This document shows, one piece after another, positions 38,996 through 49,218 of a DNA stretch of 64,000 nt. Every line of letters begins with the position of its first letter. Positions within the stretch are counted from its first letter, which is position 1. A program made the translations under genes and the position numbers. Origin of the DNA: Candidatus Nitrosopumilus sp. (GTDB lineage: Archaea > Thermoproteota > Nitrososphaeria > Nitrososphaerales > Nitrosopumilaceae); contig JAILWG010000006.1 of the NCBI GenBank assembly GCA_025699075.1, forward strand, positions 35,739 through 99,738. Direction: 5' to 3'. A model generated the notes under the pieces. The model made no database searches, was not told where the DNA came from, and saw only the letters and a program-made list of their open reading frames with translations.

Positions 38996-40537
38996 TTATT
39001 CTCTAGCTATCTGAATATATTCGCCAGGATTCTTGCCTTGTCCTTCTGGAAGATTAGTAATTCCACCATTCAAACTTTCCGTAACAATGCCCTTGCTTGC
39101 TAGTACTTGAGCAGTCATTAATGATGTATTTCCAGCCATACAAATTAGTAACGACTTTCCTTTAGAACCGTCTAATTCTTTATTCAGCTCTTCTGGAATC
39201 TGCTGAGTTGATAATAATTGGTTGATAGTACTTGCTTTAGGTATTGAAATTTTTTCCTTATCTACTCCTAAAGATTTTGCAATAATTTCAATTCCTTCTT
39301 CTTTTGGTGTATATTGGGTGTGCACCCAGATTATTCTATCATAATCTTGAGCACTTGTTGCTGCTTCCTCCAATGAAACTTGAATACGTTGATTTGATGA
39401 CATTGATTCTAGATTTTTTCTATATTTTTCTATACCGTCTGCAACTACTACCATAAATTTCCCTTTTTCTCCATCACTTACCATTTCTAATATTGCATAC
39501 AGTGCAAGTGCCGTACTTTCACCAATATTGTGACCTTTATCCACAAAGAATTTTAGCAAATGTTTAGCTTGTCCAAAATCTACTTCATGTTCAGCAGCAT
39601 ATGCATCTGGATTATACAATTTTAGTCCATCTGCTTTTGCCTTTGTCCTAATTCCTGCAACATCTTGACCTGGAGATGGAAATACTACATGGACTGCCTT
39701 TTTTCCATATTTTTCATTCATGTATTTGCTTAAACCTCCTGATGTACCACCAGTTCCAAATGAACAAACAATTCTGTAATCTTCTAATGAATCGTGATTT
39801 TCGTGCAATTGTTGATCAATTTCTACAGCTGTGATGGTTCTATGAGCCTCAATGTTTAATTCATTATCATATTGCTCTGGACAAAAACAATCATAAATTT
39901 TTGCTAGTAATTTTGCCAAATTGATTATATCTTGAGCTGCCAACAATGATTCTACTTCCGAAATTTTATTATCATAATTTGTAGGATCAAAACCCAATTC
40001 TATTAATTGAGAGCGAATGTTTGCTGCAGTTGCCTTTGCAACTAATGCATCCGCATCACTATCTTTCATTCCTGGAGCAGGACAAATATCCATATCTAAA
40101 TCCATGATGCGAATATTTTCATTTCTTAATTCTTTGAATACTCCTTCTTGTAATTTTCTTGAAACAAGGGAAACAACTGTTAATCCTAATTTTGACATTT
40201 GTCCAAGAGCAATTCCAAAATTTCCTGATGTTGCTTCGATAATTGTTTGACCACTCTTGAGCTTGCCTGTTTTTATTGCATCATGCATTATGTGAATGGC
40301 AGGTCTGATTTTGATTGAACCCGAAACTAGGTTTGCGTCAAATTTCCCATACACTCTCAAATCCAAATCGGAAATATCCAATCTGTAAAGATTTTTTGCA
40401 CATTCCTTAAGATCACTAGTAAGATCAATTAGAGGTGTTGCATTCACAACTTTCCCTTCTTCTAAATGTGGAATTTTATTCCAAATTTCACGTTCAAATT
40501 TTTCAAGTAGAGGTTTATCAAAATCACTTTCTGACAT
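38996..40537 (-). CDS. PLP-dependent cysteine-synthase-like enzyme with C-terminal rhodanese-like domain
   Basis: SGSIKIRPA, EATSGNFGIALG, SFGTGGTSGGLSKY; C-terminal SLLICMAGNTSLMTAQVLASKGIVTESLNGGI. Confidence 0.8.
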   Translation of the reverse strand: MSESDFDKPLLEKFEREIWNKIPHLEEGKVVNATPLIDLTSDLKECAKNLYRLDISDLDLRVYGKFDANLVSGSIKIRPAIHIMHDAIKTGKLKSGQTIIEATSGNFGIALGQMSKLGLTVVSLVSRKLQEGVFKELRNENIRIMDLDMDICPAPGMKDSDADALVAKATAANIRSQLIELGFDPTNYDNKISEVESLLAAQDIINLAKLLAKIYDCFCPEQYDNELNIEAHRTITAVEIDQQLHENHDSLEDYRIVCSFGTGGTSGGLSKYMNEKYGKKAVHVVFPSPGQDVAGIRTKAKADGLKLYNPDAYAAEHEVDFGQAKHLLKFFVDKGHNIGESTALALYAILEMVSDGEKGKFMVVVADGIEKYRKNLESMSSNQRIQVSLEEAATSAQDYDRIIWVHTQYTPKEEGIEIIAKSLGVDKEKISIPKASTINQLLSTQQIPEELNKELDGSKGKSLLICMAGNTSLMTAQVLASKGIVTESLNGGITNLPEGQGKNPGEYIQIARE

Positions 40538-40601
40538 ATTTTTCTCTAGACGCAGTCAATTTTTTGCTCATATAAAATATCCTGATAGCAGATTGACAAA
40601 T

Positions 40602-42167
40602 CTATGCATCTAAAATACTCATTACTTTATTTGGAATATCGTTTAATCTACTTACAGCCATAGTTTTTTCATATCCTAAATGTCTTAGATTGTTTGCAAT
40701 AGTTGTGGCTCTTACTGTATTTGGTCCTAATCCTAATGCTATCATGTTAACTCCTAATCCTTTGAAAGACTTGATCATATTTCTTACTGCATCTGGATCT
40801 GAGGGTTCTCCATCAGTCAATGTCAAAAACATATCTGGTCTTTTTGATTGTAAAATTGGAAACATTCTATCATATACTTCTGCTAACGGTGTTGAACCAT
40901 TAGCAACAATCTGTGCTAATCGCTTTGCAGTTATACTATTCCATTTTACACTATCTGGTTTGATTGACCAACATACCATTGATCTATTTTCAGTACTAAA
41001 TGCATAAACTGCAAATTTTACTTTAAGAAAAGCCAACACTTCACAAAGTGCCAAAGTTGCTTTTTTGTATTCAATTGCATCTGATGCAATACTGGAAGAA
41101 TGATCTAATAATATCACAATTTTTGTTTTAATTGATTTTTTAACATCTGTAAAGAATGGCTCATGACCTTCAATGTAATTTTCTTCATCAAACTCATCTC
41201 CTGAACTCAGATGCTGTTCTTTCCAACCTGATTTCCATTCTTTAAATTTCATTTTTAATCCATTTATCAACCGCATATCGTAGATTACAGTTTCATCTAC
41301 ATTTCGTGTTGATGGAATTTGTATTCCAATTGTTTCAGTTGACAATCCTTTATTCTCAGTTTTTTTATTTTCATCCAGTAATACCTTGTATTCATCATAT
41401 ACATCATCACCACGAAGAATAGACGATGGGTCAACAGTTCCCAAGTCTCCCTCTTTATTTTTAGAAATTATTTTTAAGACTTTGAGTAGTTCCTCTTCTG
41501 ATAATGCCATTCCAGCTTTCATAAATGGCAAAGATATTGGAATAGTTAACAGGGAATCAATATCTAATATTTTTATAATCTCACTGACATTTTTTTCGAC
41601 CCATTCGGTATCTTGTTTTTCAGTGATGGCCTGTTTGACAATTTTTTTTGCAAATGTTGTTGCTTTTTTTATTTTCTCAAAATTACTTGATTGCATTTCT
41701 CCTTTAATTACACCAAACATGAAATATTGATAAAATGCCTCTACAATCCTTGCTTTTCCATAAACTGTATGCAATTGAGGTCTTGCCACAAGCATGTAGG
41801 TATAATTGAAAAGAATTTCATTATCCATTCCTTTCCAAATTTCTCTTCCTAATTGTTCAATTCTTTGTGTTTCCATTGTATTGAGAATAAATCCAAAAGC
41901 ATGATCATCACTAAGAATTTTCTTACAATATTTTATTCTCATAGCCTCATACCATAATGACGTTCTAAATTGGCGATATTTTTGGAAATTATTTCCAATT
42001 CTTTTTTCTAAAGGAGTTAAGATTACTTTGCTTTCTTTCAATCGTGTCTTGGTTTCTGTTTTATCTGAAATTTCTACTACGATGTTATCTTTTTCAGACC
42101 ATCTTCTAACAAGAAAAGTTGCTATTTCGACTAACGAATCGTTTTGGAGCTCAATTATTTGCTGCAT
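40602..42167 (-). CDS. VWA-domain protein
   Basis: KIVILLDHSSSIASDAIEYKKA MIDAS, MFLTLTDGEPSD; next to MoxR-type ATPase. Confidence 0.82.
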   Translation of the reverse strand: MQQIIELQNDSLVEIATFLVRRWSEKDNIVVEISDKTETKTRLKESKVILTPLEKRIGNNFQKYRQFRTSLWYEAMRIKYCKKILSDDHAFGFILNTMETQRIEQLGREIWKGMDNEILFNYTYMLVARPQLHTVYGKARIVEAFYQYFMFGVIKGEMQSSNFEKIKKATTFAKKIVKQAITEKQDTEWVEKNVSEIIKILDIDSLLTIPISLPFMKAGMALSEEELLKVLKIISKNKEGDLGTVDPSSILRGDDVYDEYKVLLDENKKTENKGLSTETIGIQIPSTRNVDETVIYDMRLINGLKMKFKEWKSGWKEQHLSSGDEFDEENYIEGHEPFFTDVKKSIKTKIVILLDHSSSIASDAIEYKKATLALCEVLAFLKVKFAVYAFSTENRSMVCWSIKPDSVKWNSITAKRLAQIVANGSTPLAEVYDRMFPILQSKRPDMFLTLTDGEPSDPDAVRNMIKSFKGLGVNMIALGLGPNTVRATTIANNLRHLGYEKTMAVSRLNDIPNKVMSILDA

Positions 42168-42962
42168 CTAATTACCAAACATCGATGTAATGATGTCGCT
42201 TACCTTCTGATATTCTATATCTCCCCACTGGGTATAGACATTACCAAAAACTATCTCTGCTACTTCTTTTGGTAACATTCCTTTCTCTAATAGTTTACCA
42301 AAAGCAATGGTTTCTCTTAAGCTAGGTGAATAAAATAATTCTTCAACTGCGGCGGCCTGTCTTAATGTATTTGCTAGTTTAATTGCTTGAATAATTTCTG
42401 CATCATAATTTCCTGAAACATGTTTTTTCACAATTTCTAATTCTATGTCTTCTGGTGGATATTCTAATCTAATTCGTACTGGAAATCTGCTTAACAATTG
42501 AGGTGGTAATTCTTTAGTTCCACTATGAGTCAATGGATTGATTGTTGCAATGACAAACCAACTCTCTTTTGCTTTGACCACTTCTCCTGTTGATTCCTTT
42601 AATACAATTTGACGTCTATCATCTAATGCTTCATCCAGTCGTAACAACACATCTGCTTCTGCTGAGTTTATCTCATCCAGATAAAGCATATTGCCATTCC
42701 TCATTGATTTAATCAAAATCCCTTCATCAAAGCTTACTGTTCCATCCGTCAATGTCTTTGTGCCAACCAAATGACTTTCTCTAGTTCTTAGACTAAAGTT
42801 AATGGATTCTAAATTCACACTCTTGTTTTTGGCAAAATCTCTAACCAATGATGTCTTTCCAGTTCCTTTTGGACCTATAATGAGAACAAAAAGACCTGCT
42901 TCATATGCTTTGTTTAAAATTTTAGCTGAATTATTCCAATCAAGATACTGCACTTCCTCCAA
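42168..42962 (-). CDS. MoxR/CbbQ-type AAA+ ATPase
   Basis: IGPKGTGKTSLVRDFA, MLYLDEINSAEADVLLRLDEALDD, FVIATINP. Confidence 0.87.
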   Translation of the reverse strand: MEEVQYLDWNNSAKILNKAYEAGLFVLIIGPKGTGKTSLVRDFAKNKSVNLESINFSLRTRESHLVGTKTLTDGTVSFDEGILIKSMRNGNMLYLDEINSAEADVLLRLDEALDDRRQIVLKESTGEVVKAKESWFVIATINPLTHSGTKELPPQLLSRFPVRIRLEYPPEDIELEIVKKHVSGNYDAEIIQAIKLANTLRQAAAVEELFYSPSLRETIAFGKLLEKGMLPKEVAEIVFGNVYTQWGDIEYQKVSDIITSMFGN

Positions 42963-43002
42963 AGTACGTTTTCATTGATTTACACAATATTTAATATTAG
43001 AT

Positions 43003-44460
43003 CTAAGAGCCAAATGCTTCTACTTTTGCAAATGCTGCATCCATTCTTTGATGAAGTGTTTTATTCCAATCATCAAATCCAGACGGATCTTTTGGATATT
43101 TGTGATAATGTTCTACTAACCATTGATTTTCTTTTGATGTAAATCTTAATCCATCTGCAACAGTTTTGTTCATTGCTCCTCTGATAATCATTCCAATTTT
43201 TCCCAATCCTGAAAAGTCTGGATGTTCACCTTTACTAATAGATTCTACATCCATATTTCCCAAAAAGTGTTTCATGCCATAGCTAATTTGCTCATTAGAC
43301 ATTTGCTGTACCAATCTTCTAAATAATTCAAGTCCTGCGGTTTTGTATCCATATTCTTTGATGTAATCTAAATTGTATTGCCATAAACCAGCTTCAGAAA
43401 CATCATTTGCTTCTAAAGCCTGAGCTACATTATTTCCAAGAATAGTACCTGCAATCAAAGCTGGTCCAATTCCACCTGCATCAATTGGTTTTGGCATCCA
43501 TGCAGAATCTCCAACCATCATGTATCCTCCAGATACCATGCAGTCATTTTGTCTTCTTACTGAAACTTGGAACACTCCAGAATTGTTGTTAATATCTTCT
43601 GGATCTTCTGATAACCTTGCATTTTTGATTGCAACATTTCTATGTAGATATTCTTTCATCAGCGATTCTACATTGTCTTTTTTACCTAATCTCTTGTTTC
43701 TTTTATCCAAAAGAGATTTCTCAACTCCTAAACCAATGTTAACTTTGGTCTCTCCTTTTGGAAACACCCATCCATATCCGCCAGGTGCAATATCTTGATC
43801 TAAATGAATAATACAATAATCTGGATCAAATTCTGAAAGATCTTTTTGTCCTGGCTCAAAATGCATAATGTATCTTCCAGTGGATTCTAAATCTCGTCTA
43901 TCGATTCTTTTTTCAACTTTTGTAGAATTTTGAAGCCCGTTTCTAAGCATGGATGTAACTCCTGTGGCATCAATTACAATTTTTGATGTTTTCTTAAATG
44001 GTTGTTTTGTTTTATTGTCTACTCCTTGAATCCCTACTGCTTGCTGACCTTCATAAATTAGACCTGTCAGATTAACTTCAAACTCAAACTCAATTCCCAT
44101 TTTTCTACATCTTTCATTTTGAATTTCTGGTAATTTTTGACGATTTAGCATAAATCCTGCACCATCAAATGGTATTGCAGTTTCTTTATCTGGCGAGAAT
44201 GCCATGACTCCTTTTACATCATGTTCGATTTCAGGTCTGGTCCACTTGACTTTGATTCTGTCTGACATAAAATCAACAGCTTCTTTGGAACATGCATCTC
44301 CACATACCCATCCTGCCAATGACTTACGACCTGGTAGAAATTCTGTATTTCTATCAACGACTAATATTTTCAAATTTTGTTTTGAATAGTGAGAAATAGC
44401 TTGTGCTGTAATAGTCCCAGCAAGGCCTCCTCCTGCGATTATAACGTCATAATCTGCCAC
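43003..44460 (-). CDS. Geranylgeranyl reductase family flavoprotein
   Basis: YDVIIAGGGLAGTITAQAIS, GDSAWMPKPIDAGGIGPALIAG. Confidence 0.87.
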   Translation of the reverse strand: MADYDVIIAGGGLAGTITAQAISHYSKQNLKILVVDRNTEFLPGRKSLAGWVCGDACSKEAVDFMSDRIKVKWTRPEIEHDVKGVMAFSPDKETAIPFDGAGFMLNRQKLPEIQNERCRKMGIEFEFEVNLTGLIYEGQQAVGIQGVDNKTKQPFKKTSKIVIDATGVTSMLRNGLQNSTKVEKRIDRRDLESTGRYIMHFEPGQKDLSEFDPDYCIIHLDQDIAPGGYGWVFPKGETKVNIGLGVEKSLLDKRNKRLGKKDNVESLMKEYLHRNVAIKNARLSEDPEDINNNSGVFQVSVRRQNDCMVSGGYMMVGDSAWMPKPIDAGGIGPALIAGTILGNNVAQALEANDVSEAGLWQYNLDYIKEYGYKTAGLELFRRLVQQMSNEQISYGMKHFLGNMDVESISKGEHPDFSGLGKIGMIIRGAMNKTVADGLRFTSKENQWLVEHYHKYPKDPSGFDDWNKTLHQRMDAAFAKVEAFGS

Positions 44461-44540
44461 GATATTGGGGTTTGTCTATCGGTATTTAAAATAATACCAT
44501 GAAAAAGTCTGTAAAATCCACATCTCAAAATTATTGATCG

Positions 44541-44605
44541 ATAAAAGGGGTCGGTTCGTCGCGGCGTCTTCAAAGCTTTCGCTCAGACTGGAGCGGCTGT
44601 TATTT
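44541..44605. ncRNA. Candidate GC-rich structured RNA with kink-turn-like motif (orientation more likely minus)
   Basis: GC-rich island in AT-rich intergenic; minus strand GTCT-GA-GC-GAAA-GC-TTT-GA-AGAC matches K-turn layout. Confidence 0.3.
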
Positions 44606-44646
44606 CCTCATTCCCAAATTCTATAGTTGTCTTATTCCTATTTAAT

Positions 44647-45075
44647 CTAGTTGGCAATTTGAAAAATTTCAGAAAATGTTTTGACAGTGTCTTTTTTGTT
44701 GTAAATCGGTGTGTGAATTTTTAATTTTATCGTGCCTTTTTCTCCAACTACTACATTTCCTTTAATCAGTTCCTGTTTGTCTAATCTCAAATGGAATCTA
44801 GAGTCAACAGTTCTTTCTTCAATTTCCTCAATCAACTCCTTTACTTGTTCACTAGACAGAAATTCAAGTAGTTTTTTCATAAAATTTTGAGCCTGTTTTT
44901 TAACAAGATTTGCCTTTAACATGATAATTGGATTTTCATAATGTCCTTCCACTTCCTCAATTACAAAATCTTCTTTTTGAATCTCTAAGACATCTTCAAA
45001 AGACTGGAAAATTTTTGATGTGTCTTCTGTTGCATGAATAATTACATCAATTGTAATCTCAATCTTATGATCCAT
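44647..45075 (-). CDS. RNA-binding protein of the archaeal exosome-associated COG1325 type
   Basis: IDVIIHATEDTSKIF...EEVEGHYENPIIMLKANL. Confidence 0.7.
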   Translation of the reverse strand: MDHKIEITIDVIIHATEDTSKIFQSFEDVLEIQKEDFVIEEVEGHYENPIIMLKANLVKKQAQNFMKKLLEFLSSEQVKELIEEIEERTVDSRFHLRLDKQELIKGNVVVGEKGTIKLKIHTPIYNKKDTVKTFSEIFQIAN

Positions 45076-45101
45076 GATTGTAAAAGAATAACTCGTTCTG
45101 A

Positions 45102-45713
45102 TTATGCTTCGAGTAATTTTGTTTCTTTATCTGCAGTTCTGATAAGTTTTACTTTCTCAAGACCCACATGTCTTACTCTAATTACTTTCTTGAATGCTGC
45201 CATGATGTCTGAATTAATTTTACTATAACATGTTGCTTGAACAAATTGATCAATTGTCATATCTGGAATTGTCTTGTTAATTACATCTCTTGCAATTAGT
45301 CTTAGGGCATGTTGTCTGGATGTGTTTAGTTGTCTGTGTGTTAGAGCAAGTAATTTAATTCTAAAAATATAGCCGTCTTTTGTTTTGATGTCTACGATAA
45401 AATTAATTTTTGATGAACCACGTCTAACTAAACTACGCAAAAATTCTTTTGAATATTCATATCGCTTGAAAATTGTAGATGCCTTATCGCCTTCAACTTT
45501 ATCGATTTGGAAATAGATTTTGTATTGGTGCTGGGAAGGATCTCCTTTTAGAATGTCGTAAAGTGTAACTTCTAAAACTCGTCCAACAGCATTTTCATCA
45601 TCAGTGATTGGAACATAGGCAATTGGAACATTGTTAAATGAATCTGGTGCATATACTGTAATCCAGCGCTTTTCTCTCCACTTGTCCTTTACTCGACCTT
45701 TTCTACGTGCCAA
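45102..45713 (-). CDS. rps3ae: 30S ribosomal protein S3Ae
   Basis: DKWREKRWITVYAPDSFNN, TVDI...IPDMTIDQFVQ. Confidence 0.9.
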   Translation of the reverse strand: MARRKGRVKDKWREKRWITVYAPDSFNNVPIAYVPITDDENAVGRVLEVTLYDILKGDPSQHQYKIYFQIDKVEGDKASTIFKRYEYSKEFLRSLVRRGSSKINFIVDIKTKDGYIFRIKLLALTHRQLNTSRQHALRLIARDVINKTIPDMTIDQFVQATCYSKINSDIMAAFKKVIRVRHVGLEKVKLIRTADKETKLLEA

Positions 45714-45753
45714 TTATTAACGACCTTTGAATCCAAAATATAAGGGTATATCA

Positions 45754-47019
45754 CTAGATCTCTTTCTGATTTCCCATGTAACTCTGTAAAACAGCAGGAA
45801 TTCTAATGTGTCCATCTTTTGTTTGGAAATTTTCCATAATTGATACCAAAATTCTAGTTGTGGCTATCAAAGTACTATTTAGTGTATGAACATACTGTGT
45901 GTCTTCATTTGTTTTATCTCTGAATCTGATCTTCAATCTTCTTGCTTGGTATTCTAAACAGTTTGAACACGAAACAATTTCTCTATATGCATTCTGTCCT
46001 GCCATCCAAGCTTCAATATCATATGTCTTGGCTGAAACCTTTCCCATGTCGCCTGATGATAATAGCATCACTCTGTGAGGAATTTCCAAATTTTGATAAA
46101 ATTCTTCTGCCACTGCTAACATTTTTTCATGTTCCTTCCAAGAATCCTCTGGTCTTGAAAATACAAATTGTTCAATTTTATCAAATTGATGAACTCTGAA
46201 AATTCCTTTTTGATCTCTGCCATGTGCACCAGCTTCTTTTCTAAAACAAGGACTAATCCCTGCATATCTTAGAGGTAAATCTTTTCCTTCAATGATCTCT
46301 TTTGATCTCATTGCTGCCATGGCATGTTCAGACGTTCCAATCATGTATAGATCTTCATCTTCTACTTTGTAGATAACTTCTTCAAAATCATCTGCAATGA
46401 CTGCTCCTTCCATTGATTCTCGATTAATCATGTATGGTGGTTGAACAAGAGAATATTCTTTTTTTGCAAGAAAATCTAATCCGTAATGAAGTAATGATTG
46501 ATTCAATCTTACAAGATCGTTTTTCAAATAATAGAATCTTGCTCCTGCTACTTTTGCTGCCCTTTCAAGGTCTACTAAATCTAAATTTTCTGAAATATCT
46601 ATGTGATCATTTATTTTGAAATCAAATTTTGGAATGTCTCCCCATTTCCTTATTTCCTTATTTGCACTTTCATCAGTACCTATAGGAACTGATTCATGTA
46701 TCAGATTTGGAATGGTTAAAGCTAATTTGTTGTATGTATTTTCAATATTTTCTTGTTCTGATTCTAACTTTGCTAGTTCTGCTGAAACATTTTTCATTTC
46801 TGACAAAATTGATGAGGCGTCTTCTCCTGCCTTTTTTTTCTGAGAAATTTCTAATGCCACTTGATTTTTCTTTTTTCTTAATTCGTCAGTTTTGAGAATA
46901 AATTCACGTCTTTTTTGATCTGATTCAATCAATGTATCTAAATCAAAATCTACAGATCTGGCTTTGAGCATATCTCGAATAACTTGTGATTTTTCCTTGA
47001 TAATTTTTGGATCTAACAT
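45754..47019 (-). CDS. serS: Seryl-tRNA synthetase
   Basis: MLDPKIIKEKSQVIRDMLKAR; SPCFRKEAGAHGRDQKGIFRVHQFDKIEQF class II motifs. Confidence 0.95.
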   Translation of the reverse strand: MLDPKIIKEKSQVIRDMLKARSVDFDLDTLIESDQKRREFILKTDELRKKKNQVALEISQKKKAGEDASSILSEMKNVSAELAKLESEQENIENTYNKLALTIPNLIHESVPIGTDESANKEIRKWGDIPKFDFKINDHIDISENLDLVDLERAAKVAGARFYYLKNDLVRLNQSLLHYGLDFLAKKEYSLVQPPYMINRESMEGAVIADDFEEVIYKVEDEDLYMIGTSEHAMAAMRSKEIIEGKDLPLRYAGISPCFRKEAGAHGRDQKGIFRVHQFDKIEQFVFSRPEDSWKEHEKMLAVAEEFYQNLEIPHRVMLLSSGDMGKVSAKTYDIEAWMAGQNAYREIVSCSNCLEYQARRLKIRFRDKTNEDTQYVHTLNSTLIATTRILVSIMENFQTKDGHIRIPAVLQSYMGNQKEI

Positions 47020-47261
47020 TATTCTATCACCTTTAATGCAACTTGAATGTGTTCCATAACTTCATCAACCGTCCCTATTAGCTGTTTCATATTCTTTTTA
47101 CTTTCAAAATTAAAAACTAGTTTGTTATCAATATTTTCGATATAAAGACTCAATCCTTCTGGAAAATTCACGTTATCTGGTTCTAAGGCTTTTTTCACAG
47201 TTTCAGCTTTTTCTTTAGTTATGTTATTGAGAATTACCTGAACTTGGCACGTTAACGACAT
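47019..47261 (-). CDS. pcc1: KEOPS subunit Pcc1-like
   Basis: 80 aa; AETVKKALEPDNVNFPEGLSLYIENIDNKLVFNFES. Confidence 0.8.
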   Translation of the reverse strand: MSLTCQVQVILNNITKEKAETVKKALEPDNVNFPEGLSLYIENIDNKLVFNFESKKNMKQLIGTVDEVMEHIQVALKVIE

Positions 47262-48645
47262 TTACTTCCAAATAGTTAAGAAATTCATCCAATTTGTCTT
47301 TAGTTATTTTTGCTCCGGCTGCTGCGTTATGACCTCCTCCTATACCATCAAATCTTTCAGCACCTGTTCTCATGATTTCACTTAGGTTGATGTCTGATTT
47401 ACATCCAAATGATTTTCTTGATGAAAACTTGATTGTATTCTCCTCTGCCTTTGTTCGCAAAATTACTATTTTTCCTGAATTTTTCGGAGATCCTGCAATT
47501 AGTGATGAAATGGTGCCAGTCATCGTTTCTGGAACTATATCCTCCCCATTTACCATGACACATGTTTCGCTTTCTGAAATTCTCCATCTTTCATTGGATA
47601 AAATATTCATATATTCTCTAATCATTTTTCTATAATCTTTTAGAATGGTTTCTGCTTCTCTTAGGATCTTGTTTCTATCTCCCATGCATACTGCAATTCC
47701 TACTCCAGAACGGTTAATTCTTCCACAAGAGTTTAACATTGTTGCAAATTCTCTTCCATCTCTTAGGAAACTTCTGTTATCCTCTCTTGGAAATGTATAC
47801 GTATATCCAATTAACTCTGTCATAATTTCAGTTGCATTTTTTCCAGACGCAAATTTGGTTATAGCTTCGATAACTAGCCTTTTTTCCTCTTCGTTTAATT
47901 CGGCTGGGACTCTCCACCTTCCCTCTTCTTTAAGACTGATTCCTGAAGAGTTTAGGATTGATAAACATGCATCTCTATTCCAGGTTAAACCTTCGATAAA
48001 TGGTTGTGAGGTAAATGCTAGTGCATCTGCAAGCGGTCTTGTTTCTCTTCCAACTAACAATAAATCTAAATCAATTTCAACCAAACCTTGCTCTTTTGCA
48101 ATATTTGCAATCTCAAAATTTTTGCCAATGAATGACTTTCTTTCTCCTTGATCTTGTCTGTCCCCTAATGCTGAAACAACAGCTATTGCAGATAAATCCA
48201 AATTTCTTTCATCTAATGCAACTGATGCAAGATATGCCATTCCTCCTGCACAAACTTCTACTCCTCCGTCAATTCCATATTTCCATGAATTAATGACGTT
48301 TTGATTATCCATCTCCTCATCTGAAATTTGATGATGATCCAAAACAACCCAATTGTCTCCCAGTGTTTTATTCAATTCATTGGCAAAACCTCCTCCTAGA
48401 TCAGTAACTACATGAAAATCTCTTGAATCTGTTTTGAAAGATTCTAGGACATTCTTGCTAAATTCTTTTGATGTTCTAACGGTACAATTTGCTCCTGCTC
48501 TGATTAGAGCTTTAGTAATGATACTTCCTGATGTTAGACCATCACAATCAATATGGGTAGTAACCGAAATTGATTTTTTTGATTTTATACAATCTGAAAT
48601 TTTATCTTTGAAAAATGAAAGTGATTCGTCAAGTGATTTTGTCAT
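47224..48645 (-). CDS. DHH-family phosphoesterase (archaeal RecJ-like)
   Basis: VTTHIDCDGLTSGSI, VVLDHHQIS, GGGHNAAAGAKI. Confidence 0.88.
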   Translation of the reverse strand: MTKSLDESLSFFKDKISDCIKSKKSISVTTHIDCDGLTSGSIITKALIRAGANCTVRTSKEFSKNVLESFKTDSRDFHVVTDLGGGFANELNKTLGDNWVVLDHHQISDEEMDNQNVINSWKYGIDGGVEVCAGGMAYLASVALDERNLDLSAIAVVSALGDRQDQGERKSFIGKNFEIANIAKEQGLVEIDLDLLLVGRETRPLADALAFTSQPFIEGLTWNRDACLSILNSSGISLKEEGRWRVPAELNEEEKRLVIEAITKFASGKNATEIMTELIGYTYTFPREDNRSFLRDGREFATMLNSCGRINRSGVGIAVCMGDRNKILREAETILKDYRKMIREYMNILSNERWRISESETCVMVNGEDIVPETMTGTISSLIAGSPKNSGKIVILRTKAEENTIKFSSRKSFGCKSDINLSEIMRTGAERFDGIGGGHNAAAGAKITKDKLDEFLNYLEVNVVNVPSSGNSQ

Positions 48646-49109
48646 TACTCTAGTTGAGCAACCACGGATTTATACTTCCATGTTTTTGAAATTCTTCCAA
48701 TTCTTTTGTAATAGACAGATAGTCTGTGAACTTTGGCTTCAATTAATTCCAAAGATCTGACATTTCTATTATCTCCCTTGTTTGCTTTAAGGTGTTTTTG
48801 AAGACCTACTGCTTTTCTAACAATATTCTCAAGATCTTCTGGCATTTCTGCTTTCAAATCATTTTCCTCTAAAATCTGGCCCATACTTTTTTTGGTAATT
48901 GGTTTGATTAAAGGAATGGAATGTTGATCTCTTAATTTAATTCCGATTTGACTAGGTGTCAAACCATCTTTAGAATATTTAACTACTAATTCTTCAATTT
49001 CTGCAGGACTCTGAGTTATCCAAGAAGGTGCACGAAGTGTAGCTGGTCTAATTGAATGTGATTTTCCGTGTCTATGTGTATGCATTCGTCCCATGATTTG
49101 GCTCATCAT
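48645..49109 (-). CDS. rps15: 30S ribosomal protein S15
   Basis: GRMHTHRHGKSHSIRPA, GLTPSQIGIKLRDQ. Confidence 0.93.
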   Translation of the reverse strand: MMSQIMGRMHTHRHGKSHSIRPATLRAPSWITQSPAEIEELVVKYSKDGLTPSQIGIKLRDQHSIPLIKPITKKSMGQILEENDLKAEMPEDLENIVRKAVGLQKHLKANKGDNRNVRSLELIEAKVHRLSVYYKRIGRISKTWKYKSVVAQLE

Positions 49110-49131
49110 AGAACAGAATTAAACGTTACTT

Positions 49132-49146
49132 ATACTGATCTCGTAC
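49132..49146 (+). promoter_or_regulatory. 15-nt motif ATACTGATCTCGTAC, copy 1
   Basis: Exact match to copy at 49628..49642. Confidence 0.55.
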
Positions 49147-49218
49147 ATTAGACCTAATTTTGGGGTTCAGAATAAAAGTTAAATAAGTCTCTGGCGCCAA
49201 AACGAGCAGGTAAACGGT

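Noticed and set aside
40602-42962. MoxR ATPase plus VWA protein as a novel defence pair
   Set aside because: MoxR-VWA pairs are common chaperone-like modules and the neighbours here are housekeeping genes; no effector gene seen.
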